DNA from: Microbulbifer elongatus
Lineage (GTDB): Bacteria; Pseudomonadota; Gammaproteobacteria; Pseudomonadales; Cellvibrionaceae
Length of the DNA stretch: 64,000 nt
Direction of reading: 5' to 3'
Assembly: GCF_021165935.1 (NCBI RefSeq)
Contig: NZ_CP088953.1
Location: 3,085,501-3,149,500, forward strand
Numbering within the stretch: the first letter of the stretch is position 1; every line of letters begins with the position of its first letter. The translations under genes and the position numbers were made by a program. Under the pieces are notes generated by a model. The model was given only the letters and a program-made list of their open reading frames with translations. It had not been told where the DNA came from and ran no database searches. Of the stretch, positions 49,401 through 57,746 are shown piece by piece.

Positions 49401-50077
49401 ATCATCGCCACCCAGCAGCCACTGAAGCGAGACAGTTCCAGGCCATAGAGACCGTAGTCCAGCACCTCCTGTACCGTGGACGGATTCAGAACCGGAATAT
49501 GCATATCCACGAAGGCGAATTCAGACTGGCCGGGGTAAGACGACGACTTACAGCCGTGGTCGTCACCGGCGATGATCAGTGCCCCGCCTTTCGGCGAGGA
49601 GCCCGCCGCGTTGGCGTGACGGAAGGCGTCGCAGGAGCGGTCGACACCCGGAGTCTTGCCGTACCAGATTCCGCAGACACCATCGACCTCGGCCCCTTCA
49701 AACAGGCCCACCTGCTGCGACCCCCACACAGATGTCGCCGCAAGCTCTTCGTTGACACCGGGGGTAAAACGGATATTGAACTGATCGAGGAGTGTTTTGG
49801 CACGAGCCAGTTGCTGGTCGTAGCCACCGAGAGGGGAGCCGCGGTAGCCGGAAATAAACGTGGCGGTATTGAGACCCCGCGCCGCATCGATACGCATCTG
49901 GTCAATGGGCAGGCGCACCAGCGCCTGAATGCCCGATAACAGCACTCGCCCCTTGAGGGTGGTGTATCGGTCGTCAAGAGAGACGGCTTTCGCTGCCGTC
50001 GATTTGCCGCTGATCGCCTGATCCAGACCTTGTTGATCGTCGGACTGAGATCCGGTGTTCACCTTCTGCTCGTTCAT
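46487..50077 (-). CDS. Indolepyruvate ferredoxin oxidoreductase, fused large form
   Basis: The protein has 1196 residues. The N-terminal part carries the pyrimidine-binding domain ([36 protein letters not shown]). Next comes the TPP-binding domain ([39 protein letters not shown]). A 4Fe-4S-type cysteine group follows ([13 protein letters not shown], and [10 protein letters not shown] before it). A gamma-like catalytic domain ([21 protein letters not shown]) and a C-terminal DUF6537 region complete it. It oxidatively decarboxylates aryl- or branched-chain 2-oxoacids to acyl-CoA during aromatic amino-acid breakdown. The start at 50077 has GGAAGAAG upstream; a longer frame runs to 50122. A divergent Lrp/AsnC regulator follows. 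Confidence 0.93.
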   Translation of the reverse strand: [1196 protein letters not shown]

Positions 50078-50344
50078 ACGCCTACTTCTTCCCGCTGATC
50101 GTTGAAGCACCGTCTTGGACACGGGCTTCCGCTAATTATTGTGATTCGGGACGCGCATCGCCGAAATTGGCGCCAGATTGATCGGGCCGGGTCTGTGCCG
50201 GCCAAGGCTGCCAAAGATAGCGACGGCGTGGTCAGGTCATACTAGTGCTTAAAGCGCATTGAAACATTGCTTTATTTACACGTTTGCACGTAAAATTATG
50301 ACAGCCATCTCGGCCAATAGTGAAACTGTAGGACAGGAGTTTAT

Positions 50345-50815
50345 ATGAAGCGCTCAACCGACCTGGATGATTTCGACCGCAAGATTCTGAGGGCGCTGCA
50401 GGAGAACGCCGATTATTCCATGGCTGAGCTGGGAGACAAAGTGGGTTTGTCCCATACACCTTGCTGGCGCCGCATCAAGCGCCTGGAGGCCGAAGGTATC
50501 ATCCGTGGCCGCGTCACCCTCCTGGATCCGCGCAAACTTGACCTGGGGGTCACAGTATACTGCTATGTCACCATACACAACCACGATGAAGATTCTTTGA
50601 ATAATTTCGAGTCGGCGGTGCAGGATGTGCAGGAAGTGGTGGAGTGCTATTCCACCAGTGGTGACAAGGACTATGTCCTGCGTGTGGTGGTCGACAGCGT
50701 TGAGCACTACGAGCAGCTGCTGAAGCGCTCGCTGGTGCATCTGCCGAATGTGGCGTCGGTAAACTCTACTTTTGCATTGAAGCAGGTAAAGTACACCACG
50801 CAGTTGCCGCTCTAG
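50345..50815 (+). CDS. Lrp/AsnC family transcriptional regulator
   Basis: This is a 156-residue protein with an N-terminal winged HTH (DDFDRKILRALQENADYSMAELGDKVGLSHTPCWRRIKRLEAEGII) and a C-terminal RAM/ligand domain (VECYSTSGDKDYVLRVVVDSVEHYEQLL). It is divergent from the indolepyruvate oxidoreductase gene across a 267-base gap and most likely responds to an amino acid or 2-oxoacid to control that gene. AGGAG precedes the ATG by seven bases. Confidence 0.93.
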   Translation: MKRSTDLDDFDRKILRALQENADYSMAELGDKVGLSHTPCWRRIKRLEAEGIIRGRVTLLDPRKLDLGVTVYCYVTIHNHDEDSLNNFESAVQDVQEVVECYSTSGDKDYVLRVVVDSVEHYEQLLKRSLVHLPNVASVNSTFALKQVKYTTQLPL

Positions 50816-50842
50816 GCGGGCACCCGCGGAGACCTCGATCAC

Positions 50843-50871
50843 CGCTATGCCGGGCTTGCCCCGGCATAGCG
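50843..50871. terminator. Hairpin between convergent Lrp/AsnC and shikimate-kinase-like genes
   Basis: A perfect 12-bp stem (CGCTATGCCGGG with its complement) and a 5-base loop lie in the 103-base convergent gap. There is no T-tract, so termination may be weak. Confidence 0.5.
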
Positions 50872-50918
50872 GGCGTGGCGTTGCCGCCTTTCACAGGTTT
50901 TATCTGGCAAGTACGCGC

Positions 50919-51428
50919 CTAACGCGCCTCCAGCTTCGCAATCACCTGCCCCAACACCTGCTCCAGATCCTGCCCGTCACAATCCACCACAATATCCGCA
51001 TAGCGGCGATAGAGCGCCTGACGCTCCTCAAACAGCGCCTCAAAGCTCTGCCCCGGCGCCTTGGCGATACCGCGACTTTCATAGTTGTGAATGCGACGGC
51101 GAAGCTCATCTGCAGAGCAATTCAGGAAAACCGCGGGACCAAAGGAAAGCAGGTTGCGCATTCCCTCTTCGCTGTATACGGCGCTGCCGCCGGTGGCGAT
51201 GACATGGTTGGGTAACTCTGCTTCGGCGATGACCTCACCCTCGATACGACGCAGGTTCAGATAGTCGGTTTCGTTCATAATCTCCTGCAGGGTCTTATCC
51301 TCCCGCAGCTGAATCAAAACATCCGTATCCACAAAATCTTTCGCCAGCTCTTTCGCCAGTAACACACCCACCGTACTCTTGCCCGCCCCAGGCATCCCGA
51401 TCAGTACCACACTGCCCTGTTTTTGCAT
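50919..51428 (-). CDS. Shikimate-kinase-like P-loop kinase
   Basis: The 169 residues have the Walker A IGMPGAGKSTVGVLLAKELAK at 9-29. Asp in FVDTDVLI and Arg in LRRIEGEVIAEAEL match shikimate-binding positions. However, the usual GGG is ATGGSAV and the usual RPLL is RGIAKAPG, so the substrate site is altered. It may phosphorylate something other than shikimate, or be a second, divergent shikimate kinase. It does not stand beside aroB as the normal aroK does. It follows the acyltransferase by 23 bases. The start at 51428 gives MQKQGSVVLIG; a longer GTG start overlaps the neighbour. Confidence 0.8.
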   Translation of the reverse strand: MQKQGSVVLIGMPGAGKSTVGVLLAKELAKDFVDTDVLIQLREDKTLQEIMNETDYLNLRRIEGEVIAEAELPNHVIATGGSAVYSEEGMRNLLSFGPAVFLNCSADELRRRIHNYESRGIAKAPGQSFEALFEERQALYRRYADIVVDCDGQDLEQVLGQVIAKLEAR

Positions 51429-51451
51429 TGTTATTCGATATCCAAACTGCG

Positions 51452-52174
51452 TTAATCCCCGCGCCGCGGCCACAGCAGTGACCTCAGCCAGCCCGACAGA
51501 CTATTGCCTGTGAGCAGCATTTTATCTAATTCATCCAGGTTATGCGCCTGCCGGAAGCTGTCGGCGAACAGGGCTTCCCGGGTAATCATCCGCCGGCGGG
51601 GATTGATCTGCTTGATCGCCCGGGCCGGATTCCCCGCTACGACCGTATTGGCCGGCACGTCTCGGGTCACCACACTACCGGCACCGACCACCGAATTATC
51701 GCCAATAGACACCCCCTTACAGACAATCGCACTATCTCCTATCCAGACATTGTTGCCGATGGCAATCGGCGCGGTACAACGAAACGGCCGGGCGCGGTTA
51801 TAGATTCCGTGCCAGTCGGAATCGGAGATATAGACATTGGCGGCGAGCATGCAGGCGTTGCCAAGGGTGATGGACTCTCCCGCCGAAATACGCACGCCCG
51901 GGGAGATCAGCACAAAGTCACCGATGCGGATATGCGCATCACCACCACGATGCCCCATGGCCGTGAGTCGAATACAGTTGTCCGGTGTGGAAATCAGGTG
52001 GGGGAAGTTCCCCAGGCGAATATTACTGCCGAAGACTTTGACCGAAGCCGGGTGCATGATTTCCGGTTCGCACCCAATGGCGTCAAACTGGGGCAGCAGA
52101 AAATGCCGGCAGCGCCAGTTACGGAAACTGATCAGCGCGCGCTTCAGCCAGTATGGTCTATGATCCTTTCGCAT
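51452..52174 (-). CDS. Left-handed beta-helix acyltransferase (WcaF/LpxA-like hexapeptide family)
   Basis: The protein has 240 residues. Hexapeptide repeats run from about 80 to 190 ([38 protein letters not shown], then [47 protein letters not shown]). These form a left-handed beta helix that trimerises and uses acetyl-CoA. The catalytic His is likely in DSDWHGIY. It should O-acetylate a sugar or polysaccharide. AAGGCG precedes the ATG at 52174. Its neighbours point to surface-glycan modification. Confidence 0.88.
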   Translation of the reverse strand: MRKDHRPYWLKRALISFRNWRCRHFLLPQFDAIGCEPEIMHPASVKVFGSNIRLGNFPHLISTPDNCIRLTAMGHRGGDAHIRIGDFVLISPGVRISAGESITLGNACMLAANVYISDSDWHGIYNRARPFRCTAPIAIGNNVWIGDSAIVCKGVSIGDNSVVGAGSVVTRDVPANTVVAGNPARAIKQINPRRRMITREALFADSFRQAHNLDELDKMLLTGNSLSGWLRSLLWPRRGD

Positions 52175-52376
52175 GGTGCGCCTTGTGCTTGCGGTGTCAG
52201 AGCGGTCGGGCAATTAGGGTTGCGCAACCATTGGCCACTCCCCCGACACCGGGTTCAGTTCTTATCGTGTAATCAATTTCCGCCAGGCAGACTGTCTTTC
52301 CTGCACATTGCCAAAGTGCGCGGTTGCACGTACCGTTTCGCATCCTGCAAGAATGGCCAATGAGAGATCCCACGCT

Positions 52377-53006
52377 ATGCAAACCGCCCTTGAGATGAAG
52401 CTGCCCCTGGACATCACTACGGTTAAAGGCTTTCTCGCCGACGCGGAAGGCGAAGCCCTCTACCGGCTGGCTGCCAACGCCAGCGACCTGGGTCCCTGCC
52501 TGGAGGTCGGCAGCTACTGCGGAAAGTCCACCATCTACTTGGGCAGCGCCTGCAAACTGATGGGCAATACCCTGTTTGCGGTGGACCACCACCGGGGATC
52601 AGAAGAACATCAACCCGGTGAGGAATACCATGATCGCGAACTGTTCGATGACCGCAGCCAGCTGATGGACAGTTTTCACGCGTTCCGTACCAATATGCGG
52701 AGCGCGCAGCTGGAAGAGTACGTCGTACCGGTAGTCGCACCCACGGCGGTCGCCGCGCGCCACTGGAATACCCCTCTGGGGCTGGTATTCATAGACGGCG
52801 GCCACTCTCTGGAGGCTGCGCTCACCGACTACCGTAGCTGGTCTCGACATATCGTTCCCGGCGGCTATCTGGCCATTCACGATATTTTTCCCAATCCGGA
52901 AGACGGTGGCCAGGCACCTTTTGATATCTACAAACTAGCGCTGGCTTCCGGCCAGTTCGAGGCCCTCGAGATGGTGGAGACGCTCGGCATCCTGCGCCGC
53001 CTTTGA
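52377..53006 (+). CDS. Class I SAM-dependent methyltransferase (O-methyltransferase-like)
   Basis: The protein has 209 residues. Motif I reads GPCLEVGSYCGKSTIYLG near 40-57, the acidic strand end is FAVDHHRG, and GLVFIDGGHSLEAALTDY near 141 is a metal-dependent O-methyltransferase-type motif. It resembles sugar or polyketide methyltransferases of the MT_24 type. It lies on the plus strand, and its last 72 bases overlap the 3' end of the toroid-fold protein on the other strand, which is an unusually large convergent overlap. The ATG at 52377 is preferred; the frame is open upstream. Confidence 0.85.
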   Translation: MQTALEMKLPLDITTVKGFLADAEGEALYRLAANASDLGPCLEVGSYCGKSTIYLGSACKLMGNTLFAVDHHRGSEEHQPGEEYHDRELFDDRSQLMDSFHAFRTNMRSAQLEEYVVPVVAPTAVAARHWNTPLGLVFIDGGHSLEAALTDYRSWSRHIVPGGYLAIHDIFPNPEDGGQAPFDIYKLALASGQFEALEMVETLGILRRL

Positions 53007-54110
53007 GGAAGGCGGCACCAGAGTCACGCTGGTAAACAGCTTACTGGCCGGCGTCAGCCCGGTCAGTGCATCCGCCGCCAGCAACATCGCCCCCACCGTC
53101 CAGGTTGTTTTTTCTTCCGGCCACACAGCACTGTCGCGATATACATACCCGGTCCAGTATCCGCCGTCCGTGTCCTGCCAGCGATGCAGGCCCCGGTAAA
53201 GCGTACGCGCTTTACCCGCTTCGCCCGCCGCCGCCAACGCCATGGTCAACTCGCAGGACTCGGCAACGGTCACCCAGGGTTCATCGTTGACACAGCGACA
53301 CCCCAGCCCCGGCACCACGAACTCGCCCCACTTCGTTTGCAGGCGAATTCTGGCTGCCTCGCCACTCACGGCACCGGTCAACACCGGATAAAACCAGTCC
53401 ATCGAGAACCGGTCCTTGCTTTCCCAGGTACGGTCAAATCGATGGGGTTTCTCGCGCAGGGCGGTTCCCAGCTTGTTTCTGGCCTCAACCCACCGGGGTT
53501 TGGCGTGTGCCAAAACCGCAGCGATATTGATCCCGCATTCCAGGCTTTTGTAGATGGAGGCGCAACCGGTGATCAGCGCATCCTCCATTGGTGCCCCCTT
53601 CTGGTCGACGGCCCATTGAATCTCGCCATGGGGCGATTGGAGGTTCAGCACAAATTCCAGCGCCGCCTCCACCATTGGCCAGTGGTCCTCGAGAAACCCC
53701 CGCTGCCCGTAGATCAGATAGTGATGCCAGACACCGGTAGCCACGTACGCAACAAAGTTTGACTCACGACGCTCGCCACTGGGACCGCTGCGGTCCGCCT
53801 CGCCATCGCGGTAGGCGGCCCACCAGCTGCCGTCGCGCAATTGTTTGTCTGCGAGCCAGCGGTAGGCTCGCTCGGCGGCCACGCGTTCCCCGGCAATACT
53901 CAACCCCATTGCGGCTTCCACATGATCCCAGGGATCTGCGTAGTGGCCCTCGAACCAGGGGATACAACCATCGGGCTGCTGCTGGGAAAGAATGTAATCC
54001 GCACTACTGCGTAAAAAGCCTTCCGGTATCAGGGGCAGCTCATGCCCCGCGGGTACGGCACCGCCAGGGGTTTCGCTGTCTACGGGCAGAGAGTCCAGAC
54101 ACCGGCTCAT
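52935..54110 (-). CDS. Prenyltransferase/squalene-cyclase-like alpha/alpha toroid protein
   Basis: The protein has 391 residues with repeated QxxDGSW-like helical turns (LSQQQPDGCIPWF near 43-55, DKQLRDGSWWAAYRDG, LHRWQDTDGGYWTGY). This fold is shared by prenyltransferase beta chains, squalene cyclases and some glycan-binding enzymes. No DXDD cyclase motif is visible, so it need not be a terpene enzyme. It overlaps the upstream methyltransferase by four bases (ATGA) and is the last gene of a glycosyltransferase-methyltransferase-toroid operon. A role in modifying a surface or storage glycan is likely. Confidence 0.8.
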   Translation of the reverse strand: MSRCLDSLPVDSETPGGAVPAGHELPLIPEGFLRSSADYILSQQQPDGCIPWFEGHYADPWDHVEAAMGLSIAGERVAAERAYRWLADKQLRDGSWWAAYRDGEADRSGPSGERRESNFVAYVATGVWHHYLIYGQRGFLEDHWPMVEAALEFVLNLQSPHGEIQWAVDQKGAPMEDALITGCASIYKSLECGINIAAVLAHAKPRWVEARNKLGTALREKPHRFDRTWESKDRFSMDWFYPVLTGAVSGEAARIRLQTKWGEFVVPGLGCRCVNDEPWVTVAESCELTMALAAAGEAGKARTLYRGLHRWQDTDGGYWTGYVYRDSAVWPEEKTTWTVGAMLLAADALTGLTPASKLFTSVTLVPPSSKAAQDAERLHHLEGLELAGSQR

Positions 54111-54889
54111 GCGGCCTGCTCCTGCCGCGCGTCATCCGTTTCCAGGGCAACCGGGGGCACTTCCTGGTGTGCGCGTTGCGTCACTGACGGCTTTACGAAA
54201 TACAAAGCAATACTCTTACCGAGCAGCGGGTTCAATACGGTTTCCAACCATCGGGTAATACGCGGGCGCGCCATCATGTCCCATACCAGCATGCGGTGAT
54301 ATTGACGCACCACAGCCCTGTCATCCTGCCCCCAGAAAAGGCATTTGAGCCACCAGTAAGGGGCATGCAGCGCATGCGCTTTGTGGCGGGCAAAATAATT
54401 CAGCCCCAACCCTTCAATCGCTTGACGCAGTTTTTTCTCACGAAAAATCCGTATGTGCCCACCTTCCACCTGGTGATAGGCGTCAGACAGCTTCCAGCAT
54501 ACCCACTCCGGAAAAAACGACGGCACCGTTGCGGCAAAAACACCACTGGGTCGGAGAACCCGAAAAATCTCGTGGAGTACTCCCTGATAGTCTTCGATAT
54601 GCTCCAACACCTCTGAGCAGATCACCACATCGAAAAACCCGGAGGGAAATGGCAGCTGCAGCGCATTGCCCACGCACAGCTGCAGACGACCAGTTTGCTG
54701 ACCATTATCGGCGAAGGGCCGCGCGCGCTCTGCGGCAGTGGCCAGATCCGCGGGGCTTAGATCAACGCCAAAAATATCCACGCAATCGGTAATCGCAAAA
54801 TGGATCGCGTGTCGGCCTTCTCCGCACCCCAGGTCCAAGACGCGCTGACCGGGCTGAAGGTTTAGCAATTTGGGGTCAACCGTAATCAT
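54107..54889 (-). CDS. Class I SAM-dependent methyltransferase
   Basis: This is a 260-residue methyltransferase with motif I QRVLDLGCGEGRHAIHFA near 18-35, DIFGVDLSPADL and FDVVICSEVLEHIEDYQ near 90. The C-terminal part is helical and hydrophobic, and Arg-rich near the end. It could methylate a sugar, a lipid-linked glycan or a small molecule. The ATG overlaps the TGA of the glycosyltransferase (TGATG), and the TGA overlaps the next ATG, so all three genes are translationally coupled. Confidence 0.87.
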   Translation of the reverse strand: MITVDPKLLNLQPGQRVLDLGCGEGRHAIHFAITDCVDIFGVDLSPADLATAAERARPFADNGQQTGRLQLCVGNALQLPFPSGFFDVVICSEVLEHIEDYQGVLHEIFRVLRPSGVFAATVPSFFPEWVCWKLSDAYHQVEGGHIRIFREKKLRQAIEGLGLNYFARHKAHALHAPYWWLKCLFWGQDDRAVVRQYHRMLVWDMMARPRITRWLETVLNPLLGKSIALYFVKPSVTQRAHQEVPPVALETDDARQEQAA

Positions 54890-56295
54890 CAGGCGGCCTC
54901 TCCCCGATCGGCCGTACCGGACGGATGCGATCCACTGCGATCAATTGCCGGCGTCGCAGTAACCCGAGCCACGGCGGGCACATCGGCAACCGCGTTGTTA
55001 TCTGGCGCCACACTATTATTGATACCGGTGAGGATCTCCCGGTAATAGGCGACGAGACGCTGGGCGGCCACCTGCCACGAGAACTGCTCTTCGATCCGGC
55101 GGCGCCCCGCTTTACCCAGGGAGTCGCGTAATTCGGCGCTTTGCAGTAACTGTTCAATCGCGCGTACCAGTGCACCACTGTCACCGGCAGGCACCACAAT
55201 GCCCGCATCCCCGACCACTTCCGGAAGGGCACCGCCATCGCTGGATATCACCGGCACACCACAGGCCATTGCCTCTCCGGCAGGCAAGCCAAATCCCTCA
55301 TACAGCGACGGACAAACCACCATGCCCGCCGAAGCGTAGTGATGCACCATTTCTTCGTTGGAGATGCCGGAGACAAAGCGCACGCAGTCCTGCAGCTGTA
55401 ATTCTTCCAGCAACGTTTCGGTGGCTCCGCCCGCTTTCAATTTCCCCACCACCAGTAATTCCAGCGCCGGGTAACGCGCACGTAGCAGCGCCATTGCCTG
55501 CAGTAGAAAACGCAACCCTTTCAGCGGCTGATCGGCGGAGGCCGTGGTCATAATGCGCATGGGGTTTTGCTCCACCCCTGGCTGAGGAGTGAAAATGCTG
55601 GTGTCGATGCCGTTGTAGATCAACTTGAGCTGCTGGGGAGCAACACCAAACTGCGCCACGATATCGTTGAGAGATTGTGTGGATACGGTGACGAGATGCT
55701 TGAGTTTGCGCGAGACTTTGATCTGCATCCCCAGAAAACTGTGCCAGCGGCGCACCAGCAACCGGTAGAACCAGTCCGGCGCAGCATCCAGTGCAAGTTG
55801 ACGGTCTCTGGTGATGGGATGGTGAATGGTCGCAACCACTGGCAAGCCGGCTTTCTCAATGTCCAGCAGTCCGTAGCAGAGCGACTGATTGTCATGCACC
55901 ACGTCGTAGCTCGCACCGTGCCGACGCAGATAGCGCGCCACGCGGCGGCCGAAGGTATAAGGCTCCACGACCCCCCCCGTCAGCTTGCCAAACCACTCGT
56001 AAAAGTCGGCCCAGCTCAACAGGTGTTTGAACTTCAGCGCGCGGGTCGGATTATCGTGCTCGTAGAGATTGAGCCCGGGCATCTTGATCAGCCGCACCCG
56101 CGGGTCCAGCTCCGGGTACGGCTGCCCCGAAATGACATCGACCCTGTGGCCCGCTTCAACCAGAGCCTTGCTCAGGTAGTGCAGGTAAACCCCCTGCCCG
56201 CCACAATGTGGGTGGCTGCGGTACCCCAATAAGCAGATATTCAGTGGCCGGGCGTCGGCCGATGGACCGTCTGTATGATTCCCCAAGGCGGTCAT
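54889..56295 (-). CDS. Glycosyltransferase family 4 protein
   Basis: This 468-residue GT-B enzyme has the N-domain start NICLLGYRSHPHCGGQGVYLHYLSKAL with a GGQGVY nucleotide-facing loop. The C-domain has TASADQPLKGLRFLLQAMA and the E-x7-E-type motif EGFGLPAGEA, then MACGVPVISSDGGALPEVVG. It probably builds a surface or storage glycan. The start at 56295 (MTALGNHTDGPS) follows GGGGAAA; the frame extends upstream to 56487 without similarity. The C-terminal 30 residues are a low-complexity tail. Confidence 0.88.
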   Translation of the reverse strand: MTALGNHTDGPSADARPLNICLLGYRSHPHCGGQGVYLHYLSKALVEAGHRVDVISGQPYPELDPRVRLIKMPGLNLYEHDNPTRALKFKHLLSWADFYEWFGKLTGGVVEPYTFGRRVARYLRRHGASYDVVHDNQSLCYGLLDIEKAGLPVVATIHHPITRDRQLALDAAPDWFYRLLVRRWHSFLGMQIKVSRKLKHLVTVSTQSLNDIVAQFGVAPQQLKLIYNGIDTSIFTPQPGVEQNPMRIMTTASADQPLKGLRFLLQAMALLRARYPALELLVVGKLKAGGATETLLEELQLQDCVRFVSGISNEEMVHHYASAGMVVCPSLYEGFGLPAGEAMACGVPVISSDGGALPEVVGDAGIVVPAGDSGALVRAIEQLLQSAELRDSLGKAGRRRIEEQFSWQVAAQRLVAYYREILTGINNSVAPDNNAVADVPAVARVTATPAIDRSGSHPSGTADRGEAA

Positions 56296-56485
56296 AATTT
56301 CCCCGTATTTATCGTTCTCGCTGGCGTCTGATCCGGTGCCAAGAAAGGCGAAGAATACACTGGCATGGTAATGACCGCTAGACAGAATCCGTCCACCTCC
56401 GGTGCAAGACTTGTCACCCCGCCCGCTTAGTCCGGGTTCCTGACCGAAAACCGCTGCGATCAGTTTTCGCCAACACAGGCACGAC

Positions 56486-56519
56486 AAAGCCCCGGCCCGC
56501 CTGTTGGGCGCACCGGGGC
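56486..56519 (-). terminator. Terminator after ompW
   Basis: GCCCCGG and CCGGGGC pair around a 17-base loop, followed on the minus strand by TTTG. It lies 26 bases after the ompW stop. Confidence 0.55.
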
Positions 56520-56544
56520 AATGGTGTCTGGAGCACTTATCCGA

Positions 56545-57357
56545 TCAGAAACTGAACTTATAACCCACGCCCAGGTTGAACACCCAGGAATCCATGTCCA
56601 GATCATCCCGGTAGCGGATAGATTCAATCGCGATGCCATTGCTCAGAATCACATCATCAACACCGATCTCGACTTCCGGGGACGCATCCACGTACATGGC
56701 GGAGGCATTGAACAACCAATTGGCATCACGACCAAACTCGATATCGATACCTACCTGTGCGGTCCAGCCCCAGGAGCTACCAAAATTCACCAGGCCCCGG
56801 TCTACACGATCAACGACCTGACCGTTGTCATTGGTGACGTCTTCGACAAATACCGGGCGCAGGAAATCCTGATCTATATCGGTGTAATTCACCCCGATGC
56901 CCACATAAGGCTGAACCCAACTTTCCACGCAGACCGGATACCAGTTTACAAACGCGCTGGTAATGTTGGTCTCGAAGTTGCCGAGACTGTCATAGCTGCG
57001 GAAATCAATATTTTCGCCAATCACATAAGTGGTGTAATCCGCGTCCAGTTTGGCAGCGCCCATATAGTTCAATTGCACCGCCCAGTGGTCCGCTACAAAG
57101 TAGGTGCCATTAATGAACCAGGTGGTATCGGAATCCAGATCCAGCGCGTCACCCAACTCCACTCTGATGGTTTCTTCCGGATCCAACGGGTCAATCACAT
57201 CGACAAAAGAACGCTGGGAAAATGCGGAATTCTCCGGGTCCATGTATGCGGCGCCAACACGTACGATAAAATCGCCGGCGTTAAAATCGGCAAATGCCGG
57301 AGAAGCCGCACTGGCGGCGGCAATCGCCAGCGGCAGAAGTAGGGACTTGGTTCGCAT
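56545..57357 (-). CDS. ompW: OmpW family outer-membrane protein
   Basis: This 270-residue 8-stranded barrel has a signal peptide (to about 23, AFA). FNAGDFIVRVGAAYMDPENSAF, HWAVQLNYMGAAKLDADY and the last strand DSWVFNLGVGYKFSF, ending in Phe, are the OmpW pattern. The SFVDVIDPLDPEETIRVELGDALDLDSDTT segment is an extra acidic loop, longer than in Escherichia coli. OmpW proteins pass hydrophobic compounds. AAGGAG precedes the ATG. Confidence 0.9.
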   Translation of the reverse strand: MRTKSLLLPLAIAAASAASPAFADFNAGDFIVRVGAAYMDPENSAFSQRSFVDVIDPLDPEETIRVELGDALDLDSDTTWFINGTYFVADHWAVQLNYMGAAKLDADYTTYVIGENIDFRSYDSLGNFETNITSAFVNWYPVCVESWVQPYVGIGVNYTDIDQDFLRPVFVEDVTNDNGQVVDRVDRGLVNFGSSWGWTAQVGIDIEFGRDANWLFNASAMYVDASPEVEIGVDDVILSNGIAIESIRYRDDLDMDSWVFNLGVGYKFSF

Positions 57358-57746
57358 GGGTAACTCCTTTTAACACGAAATGCTCCAGGGCCGCCGGGGC
57401 CACAGAATAAAAAGTGACCCGTGCGTGCGGTTAGTTTCAGTATAGGTGGAGTTTTCAGGAAATCAGCAAGTACTGACTAAGGTTTAACCCGCAAATGGGA
57501 AGAAATTTCTGCAAAAAGTTTTCAAGCAAAAAAAATGCCCGCCATAAGGCGGGCCAGATTTCTCGAACACACTTTCAGGAGGAGAGTTTTCGACCCACTG
57601 TGAACACAAGTGCACAGCTGTCTGTGTTTAGGTATAGCAGAGCAATTCCCCCTGCCACCCGTCCTGTCACCAAACCCATTGGGTCTGGGTCGCAAACCAC
57701 GCCGGAAACTGCACCGGCAAAAAACGCGCAGCGACTTGTCGGATAA
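57358..57746. other. Intergenic region between ompW and gammaglutamylputrescine synthetase-like gene
   Basis: The 389 bases contain the terminator at 57528-57554 and presumably the ompW promoter. No convincing coding region or tRNA is visible; the 68-residue frame at 57575-57781 has no coding character. Confidence 0.5.
57528..57554 (-). terminator. Intrinsic terminator of the polyamine operon
   Basis: A perfect 7-bp stem GCCCGCC with a 4-base loop is followed on the minus strand by A and eight T. It ends the transcript from 60571 through 57747. Confidence 0.85.
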
